The position numbers and the translations under genes are program-made. Under the pieces are notes generated by a model. That model ran no database searches, was not told where the DNA came from, and was given only the letters and a program-made list of their open reading frames with translations. 6,528 bases of DNA, taken from positions 1-6,528 of the forward strand of contig JBAYZO010000074.1 in the NCBI GenBank assembly GCA_041672465.1, in the 5' to 3' direction. This stretch comes from UBA1206 sp041672465. GTDB lineage: Bacteria; Bacillota; Clostridia; Oscillospirales; CAG-382. Each line of letters starts with the position of its first letter. Position 1 is the stretch's first letter. Shown here one piece after another: positions 1-5,643 of the stretch.

Positions 1-1234
1 CCTTGACCACATCCCTTACCACGCCGTGGAGGATCTCGCCGCTTTCATACGCCTCGGCGATTTTAATGGTATTTTTGCTCTCGTCAAGGCGCTTTTTAGA
101 GAGAATAACCGTGCCCTCGAGATCTGAAAACTTTGTGCAGACAGCCTCGATTGGGTCCCCGACCTGAAAGCTGTTCATATCTATGTTGTCGTTGCCGTCG
201 GCGGAAAGCTCGTCAATAGGAAGTATACCCGTGTGTTTTGTTCCTAAATCCACTTTAATCTCTGCCGGAGTGACGGCGAGAATGGTACCTTTTACCCTTT
301 CCCCTATATTTAAAGTTTTAAAAGACTTTTCCAAAAGCTCCTCAAAGCTGAGCTCGTTGTTGGCGTTTTCTGCCATAGTTGCTTTAACCTCCCGTATTAT
401 GCTGTCCGGCGTAGAGGCGCCGGCGAGTAGCGCTATATTATCGTGGGCTTGGATTATGTCAAGATAAGCTTCCAGCTCGTCCGGCCGTTCGATAAATATG
501 ACGTTCCGACAGTTTTTTCCGGCAATATCATACAGCTTTTGCGTGTTGGAACTCTTTTTTCCCCCCACAACCACGGTTAAACCGGCGCTCGCGGCAAGGC
601 GTTCCGCCTCGCTCTGCCGAGTTTCCGTAACAGTGCATATTGTATCAGATATTTCCTCTTTTGTATATAGTATTTTAAAATTGTTCGCAAAAAATTTCCA
701 AAGTGTGGTGTCATACGTGGTTTGCGACACGGCGCAAACGCTTTTTCCCGCCCTCTTCGCCGCTTCGGCCGCTTCCAGCGCCTCCTCCGGGCGGGACGCC
801 GCTCTGCACTCGCCCGGGGCGAAAGACATTATTCCCTTAACTTCCGGGTGGTTTTCGTCGCCGAGGACAATACAAAGCGTGTTTTTATCTTTTGCCGCCA
901 CCAAGCGGTGTATTCTTTTGACATACGGGCAGGTGGAATCGATATATTTATGTCTCCCCGCGGCAAGCTTTTCATACAAGTGTTTTTCCTCGCCGTGGGT
1001 GCGTATAAATATAACCCCGTCGTCGGGGACGGAATCTATTTCACCGGCGGTTATGTACTTTACCCCGCGGCTTTTCATTTCCTCGTTAAACGGGGCGTTG
1101 TGGATTATCTCCCCCAAAGAAAAAACTTTCCCGCCTTTTTCAAGGGCTTCCTCAAGCATTTCCACCGCCCGCTTCACTCCCGGGCAAAACCCGGCGGACT
1201 CGGCGACTTTTATGGTTTTTGTTTTTCTTTCTAT
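1..1234 (-). CDS. ispH: IspH (HMBPP reductase) fused to S1 RNA-binding domains, 3' end outside window
   Basis: The IspH part is a 4Fe-4S enzyme that reduces HMBPP to IPP and DMAPP, the last step of the cytosolic MEP isoprenoid pathway. I translated 411 codons with no stop. Numbering from the proposed start, the cluster cysteines are C17 (AGFCPGV), C102 (DSTCPYVK) and C200 (DTICTVT). Substrate-site residues are H45, H80 (RTHG), H129 and E131 (HPE), T173, N230 (SSNT) and S274 (GASTP). The enzyme domain ends near residue 285. A linker leads to an S1 domain at about 309-382, and a second S1 domain starts near 396 and is cut by the window edge. This IspH-S1 fusion is known from Clostridia; whether the S1 part serves as ribosomal protein S1 is unsettled from sequence. 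It is the last visible gene of the cmk operon. The start is unusual: no ATG or GTG precedes C17 in frame. ATA at 1232-1234 is chosen because AGGAG lies 10 bases upstream and the plsC stop is one base away. A TTG at 1283-1285 is the alternative. Confidence 0.93.
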   Translation of the reverse strand, partial: MERKTKTIKVAESAGFCPGVKRAVEMLEEALEKGGKVFSLGEIIHNAPFNEEMKSRGVKYITAGEIDSVPDDGVIFIRTHGEEKHLYEKLAAGRHKYIDSTCPYVKRIHRLVAAKDKNTLCIVLGDENHPEVKGIMSFAPGECRAASRPEEALEAAEAAKRAGKSVCAVSQTTYDTTLWKFFANNFKILYTKEEISDTICTVTETRQSEAERLAASAGLTVVVGGKKSSNTQKLYDIAGKNCRNVIFIERPDELEAYLDIIQAHDNIALLAGASTPDSIIREVKATMAENANNELSFEELLEKSFKTLNIGERVKGTILAVTPAEIKVDLGTKHTGILPIDELSADGNDNIDMNSFQVGDPIEAVCTKFSDLEGTVILSKKRLDESKNTIKIAEAYESGEILHGVVRDVVK

Positions 1235-1235
1235 T

Positions 1236-1847
1236 TTACTTCCGCTCCTCTTCGGTTGTTTTGAACGGTTCGCATACTTTCTCAAAAATATAGTTTGTTA
1301 TTTCCTGTTTCGTGGGTTTTTCGGAAATAGCCGAATATTCCTCGTAACCGATAGGTTTATGGATAATGATTTTTGTCCGCCTGAAAGCCGACGGGCGGCG
1401 CTTTTTCGTGACTATCGAAATCGGGAGCACCGTCGCCTTTGTAATTCCCGCGATAAGCGCCAGCCCCGCGTGCGCCTGTTCGGGGGAGGGGTCGATATTT
1501 CGTATCCGAGTGCCCTGCGGGAAGATTCCCACGGTTTTTCCCTCTTTTATCGCGTCAATGCACTTGTGGAGGGCAAGGGTGTCAAGCCCCTCCCGCTTAA
1601 TGGGTATCGCCCCCACCGTTTTGTAAATAAACCGCATAAAGGCGTGTTTGAGCAGGTCTTTTTTACCCAGCCAGACCGGCAGTTCTTTTAAAACCACCGT
1701 GACCAAAACCGGGTCGCTGTATGACGAGTGGTTGCCGCACACGATATACGGGGGCGGCGGCTCGTTTTCTCTCCCCTCGACTTTAACGCGGTAAATAAGC
1801 TTGTACGGGTAATTTAAAATCGCCTTGTAGAATTTATATAACTTCAT
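1236..1847 (-). CDS. plsC: 1-acyl-sn-glycerol-3-phosphate acyltransferase (PlsC family)
   Basis: Members of this family transfer an acyl chain to 1-acylglycerol-3-phosphate, giving phosphatidic acid at the inner face of the membrane. The 203-residue protein carries the acyltransferase blocks in order: NHSSYSD at 39-45 with catalytic H40 and D45, GAIPIKRE at 79-86, FPQGTR at 109-114 and VLPIS at 140-144. The third block is normally EGTR; here Gln111 replaces the Glu. Length is a little short for the family, and there is no long N-terminal transmembrane helix, so binding to the membrane is probably peripheral. The ATG start has AAGGA 11 bases upstream. A 49-base gap separates it from the uridine phosphorylase-like gene upstream, and its TAA stop lies one base before the proposed ispH start. 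Family assignment is firm; the exact acyl acceptor is inferred from the family and the operon. Confidence 0.92.
   Translation of the reverse strand: MKLYKFYKAILNYPYKLIYRVKVEGRENEPPPPYIVCGNHSSYSDPVLVTVVLKELPVWLGKKDLLKHAFMRFIYKTVGAIPIKREGLDTLALHKCIDAIKEGKTVGIFPQGTRIRNIDPSPEQAHAGLALIAGITKATVLPISIVTKKRRPSAFRRTKIIIHKPIGYEEYSAISEKPTKQEITNYIFEKVCEPFKTTEEERK
1245..1249 (-). promoter_or_regulatory. Shine-Dalgarno site supporting an ATA start for ispH
   Basis: AGGAG on the minus strand, inside the last codons of plsC, ends 10 bases before ATA at 1232-1234. It is the only good ribosome-binding site near the N-terminus of ispH. The alternative TTG at 1283-1285 has only an AGGAAA about 19 bases upstream, which is too far. 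The geometry suggests ribosomes finishing plsC restart at once on ispH. Confidence 0.5.
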
Positions 1848-1896
1848 TTTTATATCCGTCCTTATAATCGGGCTGTATACTTTTTTTAGTTTGGGT

Positions 1897-2679
1897 TTAT
1901 TTGGCAGAAGATTTAAAACTGTCTTTTATTAAAAGCCTAATCGCCTCCACCGCGCATTTAACGGCGTCTTTCGCGGCGGATTCGGCAATGCTTTCAAGCG
2001 CAAACGAATCGCCGCCCCCCGAGCTTTCCCTGTTCCAGACACAGCCGAGCACCGCCCCGCACTTCACCCCCCGCGAAGCGGCGACGGTAAACAGCGCGGC
2101 GGCCTCCATTTCGCTCGCCAACACCCCGAGCTTTTTAATCGCCCGCCAGCTATAAATAAGCTTTTCATAAACCGGCATACTCTCCGGGAAGTGCTGTCCG
2201 TAAAACGAATCCTTTGACTGGACGACCCCGATATGGCTTTTAAACCCTTGGCTTTCCGCCGACGCGGCGAGACGACAGGTGACTTCAAAATCAGCCGCCG
2301 CGGGGTAAGACCTCGGCGCGTACTCGCCGCTCGTCCCCTCCTGCCTTACGGCGGCGGTGGCGATCACAAGATCGCCGGGGCAAACTTTTTCGTTTATCCC
2401 GCCGCAGGTTCCGGCGCGAATAAACACCCTCGCCCCCGCTCTTATTAGTTCCTCAAGAGCTATCGCGGCCGATGGGCCGCCGATTCCCGTGGAGGTGACG
2501 CTTACTTTTATTCCCTCCAAAAACCCGCTGAAGGTGGTAAATTCGCGGTTTGAGGCGACAAGAGAAGGGTTGTCAAAGTTTTCCGCGATATAAGCGCATC
2601 TGGCGGGGTCGCCGGGGAGGATAACATATTCTCCCACATCGCCGTGTTTTATTTTAAGGTGATATTGCGATTTTTCCAT
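1897..2679 (-). CDS. udp: Uridine phosphorylase-like nucleoside phosphorylase
   Basis: Nucleoside phosphorylase family I; the family cleaves nucleoside plus phosphate to free base plus (deoxy)ribose-1-phosphate in the cytosol. The 260 residues align throughout with E. coli uridine phosphorylase as I recall it. Phosphate-site residues are G23 and R27 (PGDPAR), R45 (NREFTT), and R88 and T91 (IRAGT). H7 and R45 match the residues contributed across the dimer. STGIGGPS at 63-70 and ribose-binding M191-E192 in SEMEAA are intact. In the base pocket F159 and Q162 match, but the E. coli arginine two residues after the glutamine is absent: the sequence reads FYGQHFPE. Uridine is therefore the likely substrate but not certain. 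The start overlaps the end of cmk by 31 bases; GAGG lies a distant 16 bases upstream, so translation probably depends on coupling to cmk. The gene sits between cmk and plsC, which are usually adjacent in Clostridia. Confidence 0.9.
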   Translation of the reverse strand: MEKSQYHLKIKHGDVGEYVILPGDPARCAYIAENFDNPSLVASNREFTTFSGFLEGIKVSVTSTGIGGPSAAIALEELIRAGARVFIRAGTCGGINEKVCPGDLVIATAAVRQEGTSGEYAPRSYPAAADFEVTCRLAASAESQGFKSHIGVVQSKDSFYGQHFPESMPVYEKLIYSWRAIKKLGVLASEMEAAALFTVAASRGVKCGAVLGCVWNRESSGGGDSFALESIAESAAKDAVKCAVEAIRLLIKDSFKSSAK

Positions 2680-3398
2680 TTTAACTTTGTCACGTCCTCA
2701 ATTATTTTAAGCGCCCTGCCGAGGGTTTCCTCGGGGGCAAGATTTGTGTTGTCAAGGAGGAAAGCGTCTTTCGCCGGGACAAGCGGGGAGTGTTCTCTTG
2801 TTATGTCGTTCTCGTCCCTTTTTGCCATATGCTCTTTAACCGCGCCGAGGGTGACCTCGCCGCTGTTTTGTAAGGATAAGAGATCCCCATAGCGGCGTTT
2901 TGCCCGTTCGCCGTGTTCGGCGGAAAGAAAAATCTTAACGTCGGCGAAGGGAAGCACCACCGAGCCGATATCCCTGCCGTCAATGACGCAGTTTTGTTCC
3001 TTTGCGGTTTTCCTTTGAATGTCAAGCAGTTTAGCTCTGACCGCCGGGATTTTGGAAATGTCTGACGCCGCCTCTGAGACGCTGTCGGTTCTTATCTCGC
3101 AGCCTAACTTTTTACCGTTTAAATACACCCTGCCGCCGCCGTCCTCAAGAAGCATCTCGATATTGATAAGGTCAAGCGCCCCCGCTACTTTACCGCTGTT
3201 TTTGGTGGGTATTCCGTTTTGAAGCATAAAGAACCCCACCGCGCGGTAGAGGGAACCGGAGTCGATATAAATAAGCCCCAGCGCCTTGGCGATGTTTCTT
3301 GCCAGCGTGGATTTGCCGCTCCCGCTCGGCCCGTCAATGGCGATATTAATGGTTTTACCCGCGTTTGCCGTTTTATTGACGCTGTGTTCGTTTTCCAA
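2649..3398 (-). CDS. cmk: Cytidylate kinase
   Basis: Transfers phosphate from ATP to CMP or dCMP in the cytosol, supplying CTP/dCTP synthesis and recycling CMP from lipid and RNA turnover. The 249 residues include the P-loop GPSGSGKST at 23-31, YIDSGSLYRA at 44-53 (the family's YIDTGAMYRA region), the DGRDIGSVVLP block at 140-150, and the LID/base-binding segment KRDENDITREHSPLVPAKDA at 193-212. The protein is slightly longer than the usual 220-230 residues, mainly through about 16 polar residues before the first strand. The start codon is TTG; no ATG or GTG lies between it and the P-loop, and a GGGGG ribosome-binding site sits six bases upstream. It is the first gene of the operon, directly behind the promoter at 3429-3456, and its 3' end overlaps the phosphorylase gene. 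Family and function are clear. Confidence 0.96.
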   Translation of the reverse strand: MENEHSVNKTANAGKTINIAIDGPSGSGKSTLARNIAKALGLIYIDSGSLYRAVGFFMLQNGIPTKNSGKVAGALDLINIEMLLEDGGGRVYLNGKKLGCEIRTDSVSEAASDISKIPAVRAKLLDIQRKTAKEQNCVIDGRDIGSVVLPFADVKIFLSAEHGERAKRRYGDLLSLQNSGEVTLGAVKEHMAKRDENDITREHSPLVPAKDAFLLDNTNLAPEETLGRALKIIEDVTKLKWKNRNITLK

Positions 3399-3404
3399 TT
3401 CTTT

Positions 3405-3409
3405 CCCCC
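3405..3409 (-). promoter_or_regulatory. Shine-Dalgarno site for the TTG start of cmk
   Basis: GGGGG on the minus strand ends six bases before TTG at 3396-3398. It can pair fully with the CCUCC core of 16S rRNA through one G-U pair. This fixes the start of cmk, since no other start codon lies ahead of the P-loop. Confidence 0.65.
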
Positions 3410-3428
3410 AAGGATGTTTTTCGCTTTA

Positions 3429-3456
3429 ATTGTAGCATATTTAGTTTAAAAGTCAA
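3429..3456 (-). promoter_or_regulatory. Extended -10 promoter of the cmk operon
   Basis: On the minus strand TTGACT (3451-3456) and TACAAT (3429-3434) are separated by 16 bases, with TG one base before the -10 box, an extended -10 element. Transcription should start near 3422, leaving a leader of about 24 bases before the cmk TTG. That is too short for a riboswitch or attenuator. No other convincing promoter appears within the operon, so cmk, udp, plsC and ispH are probably one transcript. Confidence 0.8.
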
Positions 3457-3508
3457 GAAATTAAACGCTTTAAAACATTTTTCAGCCGCTCCGCGGGAAG
3501 ACGTTTTT

Positions 3509-4561
3509 TTATTTTACCAAAGCCGAATAGCTCTCATAAATAAGTTCCGCGATAACCTCCTGCCCCCTCGCGTTCGGGTGCGGGTCATAGACAAAAGGCG
3601 GCAAACGGTCGGGGTACAGCCCGGCGTTTATCAGTTTTTCATCCGAATCGTTAAACTTTCCGTAAACGTCAACGACAATAGCGCCGGCTTCTTCGGCTAT
3701 ATTTATTATTGCCTCATTAAACGGGAAGAGATACTCGTCGGTGAGGGATGAAAGGTCAAAAACCCCGCCCGAACCGGTGGAGAGCTCAATGCCCTTAAAG
3801 GGGTTGTATATGGTTTGGATAAAAACAATTCCTTCCGGGTTATCCCCGATAATAGTTCTCAAAATTATCGGCAGCTGGCTTTTTAGTGAATTAAGCCCGC
3901 TTTCGGCTTTTCTTTTAAAACTGTCGCCGGTTAAGGCTTTTTCAACTTCTCCGGCGAAAGATTCGGAATTTTCCTCGTTCCCCGGGGCGAAAAGCTCGCC
4001 CGCTCCGTATTTTAAAATTAAGCTTAGCAGTTCTCCCGCGGCATAGGTTAAAAGGTCGTTAGCGCCGATTGAAACAGTCACAATGTCGGCGTAGGGGGTG
4101 AGGTTTTTCATTTCCGGCGTTGACAGCATTTGCGCGAGCCCGCTTGTCCTCAGCCCCGTCACCGCGCGGTTTACATAATTAACCTTTCCGAACTCGCCCA
4201 TTTTTTCCGCCAAAAGAGAGCCGTAACACATTTCCCCCGGTTTTTCAAGAGAAAATCCATAAGCTATGGAGTCGCCAAGCGAGAGATAATTCACGGCGTC
4301 CTCGGCCGAAACTCCGCTCTTCTCCCCAAACCCCGGGGTGAACGGGTCTTCGCTTTCATTTGAAAGCAGGCTTTCTTCAGAAAGCAGACTGTCGTTAGAA
4401 AGCATGCTGTCTGCGTCCGGCAGGCTGTTTTGGGGGTTTATTCCTCCGCCCCCGCAGGACATGGCGAAAGTAAGCAAAATAACCAGCGCCAAAAGCCCCG
4501 TAAAACGCGTTTTTAAACTTTTATTTAAAAATAAAGCCGCTTTATTATTATTGTTTTCCAT
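3509..4561 (-). CDS. Exported SGNH/GDSL-family hydrolase, probable lipoprotein
   Basis: A 350-residue exported hydrolase. Residues 1-36 form a lipoprotein-type signal: basic n-region (K7, K14, K17, R19), hydrophobic core at about 20-34, then AMSC with Cys36 as the probable lipidated residue. Ala at -3 is not the usual Leu/Val, so the lipobox is slightly atypical. A Gly-rich, Asn/Ser/Asp-rich linker at 37-88 contains three six-residue repeats. The SGNH fold follows with all catalytic blocks: LGDSIAYG (nucleophile S98), G136 in NRAVTGLRTSG, GAND (N168), and DPHPNARG with D326 and H328. The expected activity is ester hydrolysis outside the membrane; the substrate (lipid, acetylated glycan or other) cannot be read from sequence. 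The ATG start has GAGG five bases upstream and its own promoter, so it is probably transcribed alone. Confidence 0.9.
   Translation of the reverse strand: MENNNNKAALFLNKSLKTRFTGLLALVILLTFAMSCGGGGINPQNSLPDADSMLSNDSLLSEESLLSNESEDPFTPGFGEKSGVSAEDAVNYLSLGDSIAYGFSLEKPGEMCYGSLLAEKMGEFGKVNYVNRAVTGLRTSGLAQMLSTPEMKNLTPYADIVTVSIGANDLLTYAAGELLSLILKYGAGELFAPGNEENSESFAGEVEKALTGDSFKRKAESGLNSLKSQLPIILRTIIGDNPEGIVFIQTIYNPFKGIELSTGSGGVFDLSSLTDEYLFPFNEAIINIAEEAGAIVVDVYGKFNDSDEKLINAGLYPDRLPPFVYDPHPNARGQEVIAELIYESYSALVK
4362..4415 (-). repeat. Three 18-base tandem repeats in the lipoprotein linker
   Basis: Three in-frame 18-base units begin at 4362, 4380 and 4398, each opening with GAAAGCA on the plus strand. 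They encode the hexads SMLSND, SLLSEE and SLLSNE at residues 52-69 of the SGNH protein, between the lipid anchor and the catalytic domain. The units have diverged, so the array is not a recent expansion. It probably acts as a flexible, acidic, Ser-rich spacer. Confidence 0.8.
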
Positions 4562-4602
4562 AATAACCTCGTTTATATTTTGATTTATTTAACTTCTTAA
4601 AT

Positions 4603-4631
4603 ATTTTAAACCATACGCGGCGTTATTTCAA
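4603..4631 (-). promoter_or_regulatory. Promoter of the SGNH lipoprotein gene
   Basis: On the minus strand TTGAAA (4626-4631) and TAAAAT (4603-4608) are separated by 17 bases, close to sigma-A consensus. The predicted transcript starts near 4596, giving a leader of about 35 bases with GAGG at 4567-4570 just before the ATG. Confidence 0.7.
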
Positions 4632-4729
4632 GAGGAATATATTATATAAATATAAAAGGAAAAAGCTTTTTTCAAAAATTAAACCCGCTTTGTTTAACGC
4701 ATGGCGCAGTTCCGGCATAAAATGAGTGT

Positions 4730-4735
4730 GAGGTG
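4730..4735 (+). promoter_or_regulatory. Shine-Dalgarno site of the propeller-like gene
   Basis: GAGGTG ends eight bases before the ATG at 4744. An in-frame TGA at 4729-4731 excludes an upstream extension, so this start is well fixed. Confidence 0.75.
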
Positions 4736-4743
4736 TATTTAAA

Positions 4744-5502
4744 ATGGCGATTGGCTTACCCGTTCCCCCGCCGCGCGGCTTCACAAACGCCTGTTCCCCG
4801 CTTTGCGCGTCAATAACTCTCCCCAACTGCGCGGCTGTTTCGGGCGCGGCGTGGACGGGAGAACAGATATACGCCGTGGATGGGCTTTCCCCGCGTGTTT
4901 ATGTCTTCCGGAGCGACGGCCTTTATTTAGACCGTTTCCGCGCCATACGCGTTTATCGCATGGTGAGGTTTGACGACATAAACAAAAACCGCTTTGCCGC
5001 GACCGACGTCTCGTGTTCCCCGAGGGTGTTTATATTAAATTCCCGCTTTGAGGAAATCGGCGGGGTGGCGCTTGAAACCCAAACATTTTCCGACCGGATA
5101 GTGCTTGACGCGGGCTATAACCGCGACGGCAGCGGCTTTCTTGTCACCCACCCGTTTTCGCTGAGGGTGTACGCTCTCGACGGCAGTTTTGTTTCCACGG
5201 TCACAAGAAACCCCGTGGGCAGGCAGTTTTTGCACTGGGCGGAGTTTGGTCTCCACAGAGCGCTTAACTACACCGAAAATGACCGAACCTATATCACCGT
5301 AGACAGAGTGGGGGGGATAGTCCCCGAATGCGTAGCGCTAAAGGCGTTTATCCCCATGGAAAACAACCTTTACGGCGCTTTCAACGTGGGGTTTATCTAT
5401 ACATATTTTATTCCGATATATGAAAACGGGGCGCTTAACACCTCTATTTTCGGCAGCTTTTCGCTTATCGCGGATAATATTTCCACAGGGTGTTGCAATT
5501 AA
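4744..5502 (+). CDS. Uncharacterised protein with beta-propeller-like repeats
   Basis: I do not recognise this 252-residue protein. It has no signal peptide, membrane helix or known catalytic motif. Its start is secure: GAGGTG eight bases before the ATG and an in-frame stop just upstream. Three segments resemble each other: IYAVDGLSPRVYVF (42-55), FAATDVSCSPRVFIL (84-98) and GFLVTHPFSLRVYAL (131-145), with the R-V-aromatic cores 43 and 47 residues apart. Each is followed by a short D/N-rich turn and another strand. That spacing and pattern suit blades of a beta-propeller (NHL/WD40-like), with less clear blades up to about 240. Seven cysteines stand out: C17, C21 and C29 near the start, C91 within a repeat, C196, and C250-C251 at the very end. 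The region before residue 35 is rich in Pro and Cys. It is divergent from the SGNH gene and followed by nnr under a separate promoter, so context gives no function. That it is a real gene is likely; the propeller call is inference. Confidence 0.75.
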   Translation: MAIGLPVPPPRGFTNACSPLCASITLPNCAAVSGAAWTGEQIYAVDGLSPRVYVFRSDGLYLDRFRAIRVYRMVRFDDINKNRFAATDVSCSPRVFILNSRFEEIGGVALETQTFSDRIVLDAGYNRDGSGFLVTHPFSLRVYALDGSFVSTVTRNPVGRQFLHWAEFGLHRALNYTENDRTYITVDRVGGIVPECVALKAFIPMENNLYGAFNVGFIYTYFIPIYENGALNTSIFGSFSLIADNISTGCCN

Positions 5503-5521
5503 ATTTTGAGTGTGCTAAAAT
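5493..5521 (+). promoter_or_regulatory. Promoter of nnr
   Basis: TTGCAA (5493-5498) and TAAAAT (5516-5521) are 17 bases apart, with TG one base before the -10 box. The -35 box overlaps the last codons of the preceding gene. Transcription should begin near 5528, giving a leader of about 115 bases before the nnr ATG. The leader holds only two weak 4-5 bp stem-loops near 5586-5611. Confidence 0.65.
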
Positions 5522-5643
5522 TACAAAAAGGCTATCATTCCGGCGCGAATTGTTTAAGTACGCAAAATCTTTTCTAAACGGACAGGCTTGTTCGCGTAAG
5601 CAGACTTGCTTTTGCCGCATTGTTTATGAAAGGCAGTGGGAAT

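Larger units (their letters stand above)
4562..4743. other. Divergent intergenic spacer
   Basis: This 182-base AT-rich spacer lies between the start of the SGNH gene and the start of the propeller-like gene. The left part carries the minus-strand promoter. The rest includes an A/T run near 4638-4670 with AAAAAGCTTTTT, a perfect short palindrome. No strong sigma-A promoter is visible for the plus-strand gene. CATAAAAT at 4716-4723 resembles a sporulation-sigma -10 box, but this is weak. Confidence 0.5.

Noticed and set aside
498..1691. A 397-codon plus-strand open frame across ispH and plsC, with shorter ones at 722-1264 and 1366-1626
   Set aside because: The minus strand here encodes two well-conserved proteins with all their motifs; the plus-strand translations show no family pattern and are by-products of codon bias.
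3480..3500. GC-rich inverted repeat downstream of the SGNH gene, considered as its terminator
   Set aside because: The stem is only four base pairs with a three-base loop and mismatches outside it, followed by a short mixed A/T stretch rather than a clear T tract on the transcript.
4701..4742. A 13-codon plus-strand ORF, MAQFRHKMSVRCI, ending one base before the start of the propeller-like gene
   Set aside because: There is no ribosome-binding site before either of its ATG codons and nothing marks it as a leader peptide; chance is sufficient.
4623..4826. A 67-codon minus-strand ORF upstream of the SGNH gene
   Set aside because: It overlaps the divergent spacer and the start of the plus-strand gene antisense, shows no recognisable domain, and ends across the SGNH promoter.
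5586..5611. Two mutually exclusive stem-loops in the nnr leader sharing AAGC, considered as an attenuator or riboswitch
   Set aside because: The stems are 4-5 bp, only a short T run follows the second, and no known riboswitch motif is visible.
5578..5643. Upstream in-frame extension of nnr, including ATG at 5626 and TTG at 5620
   Set aside because: No ribosome-binding site precedes these codons, whereas ATG 5644 has AAAGG at a suitable distance and gives a normal family N-terminus.
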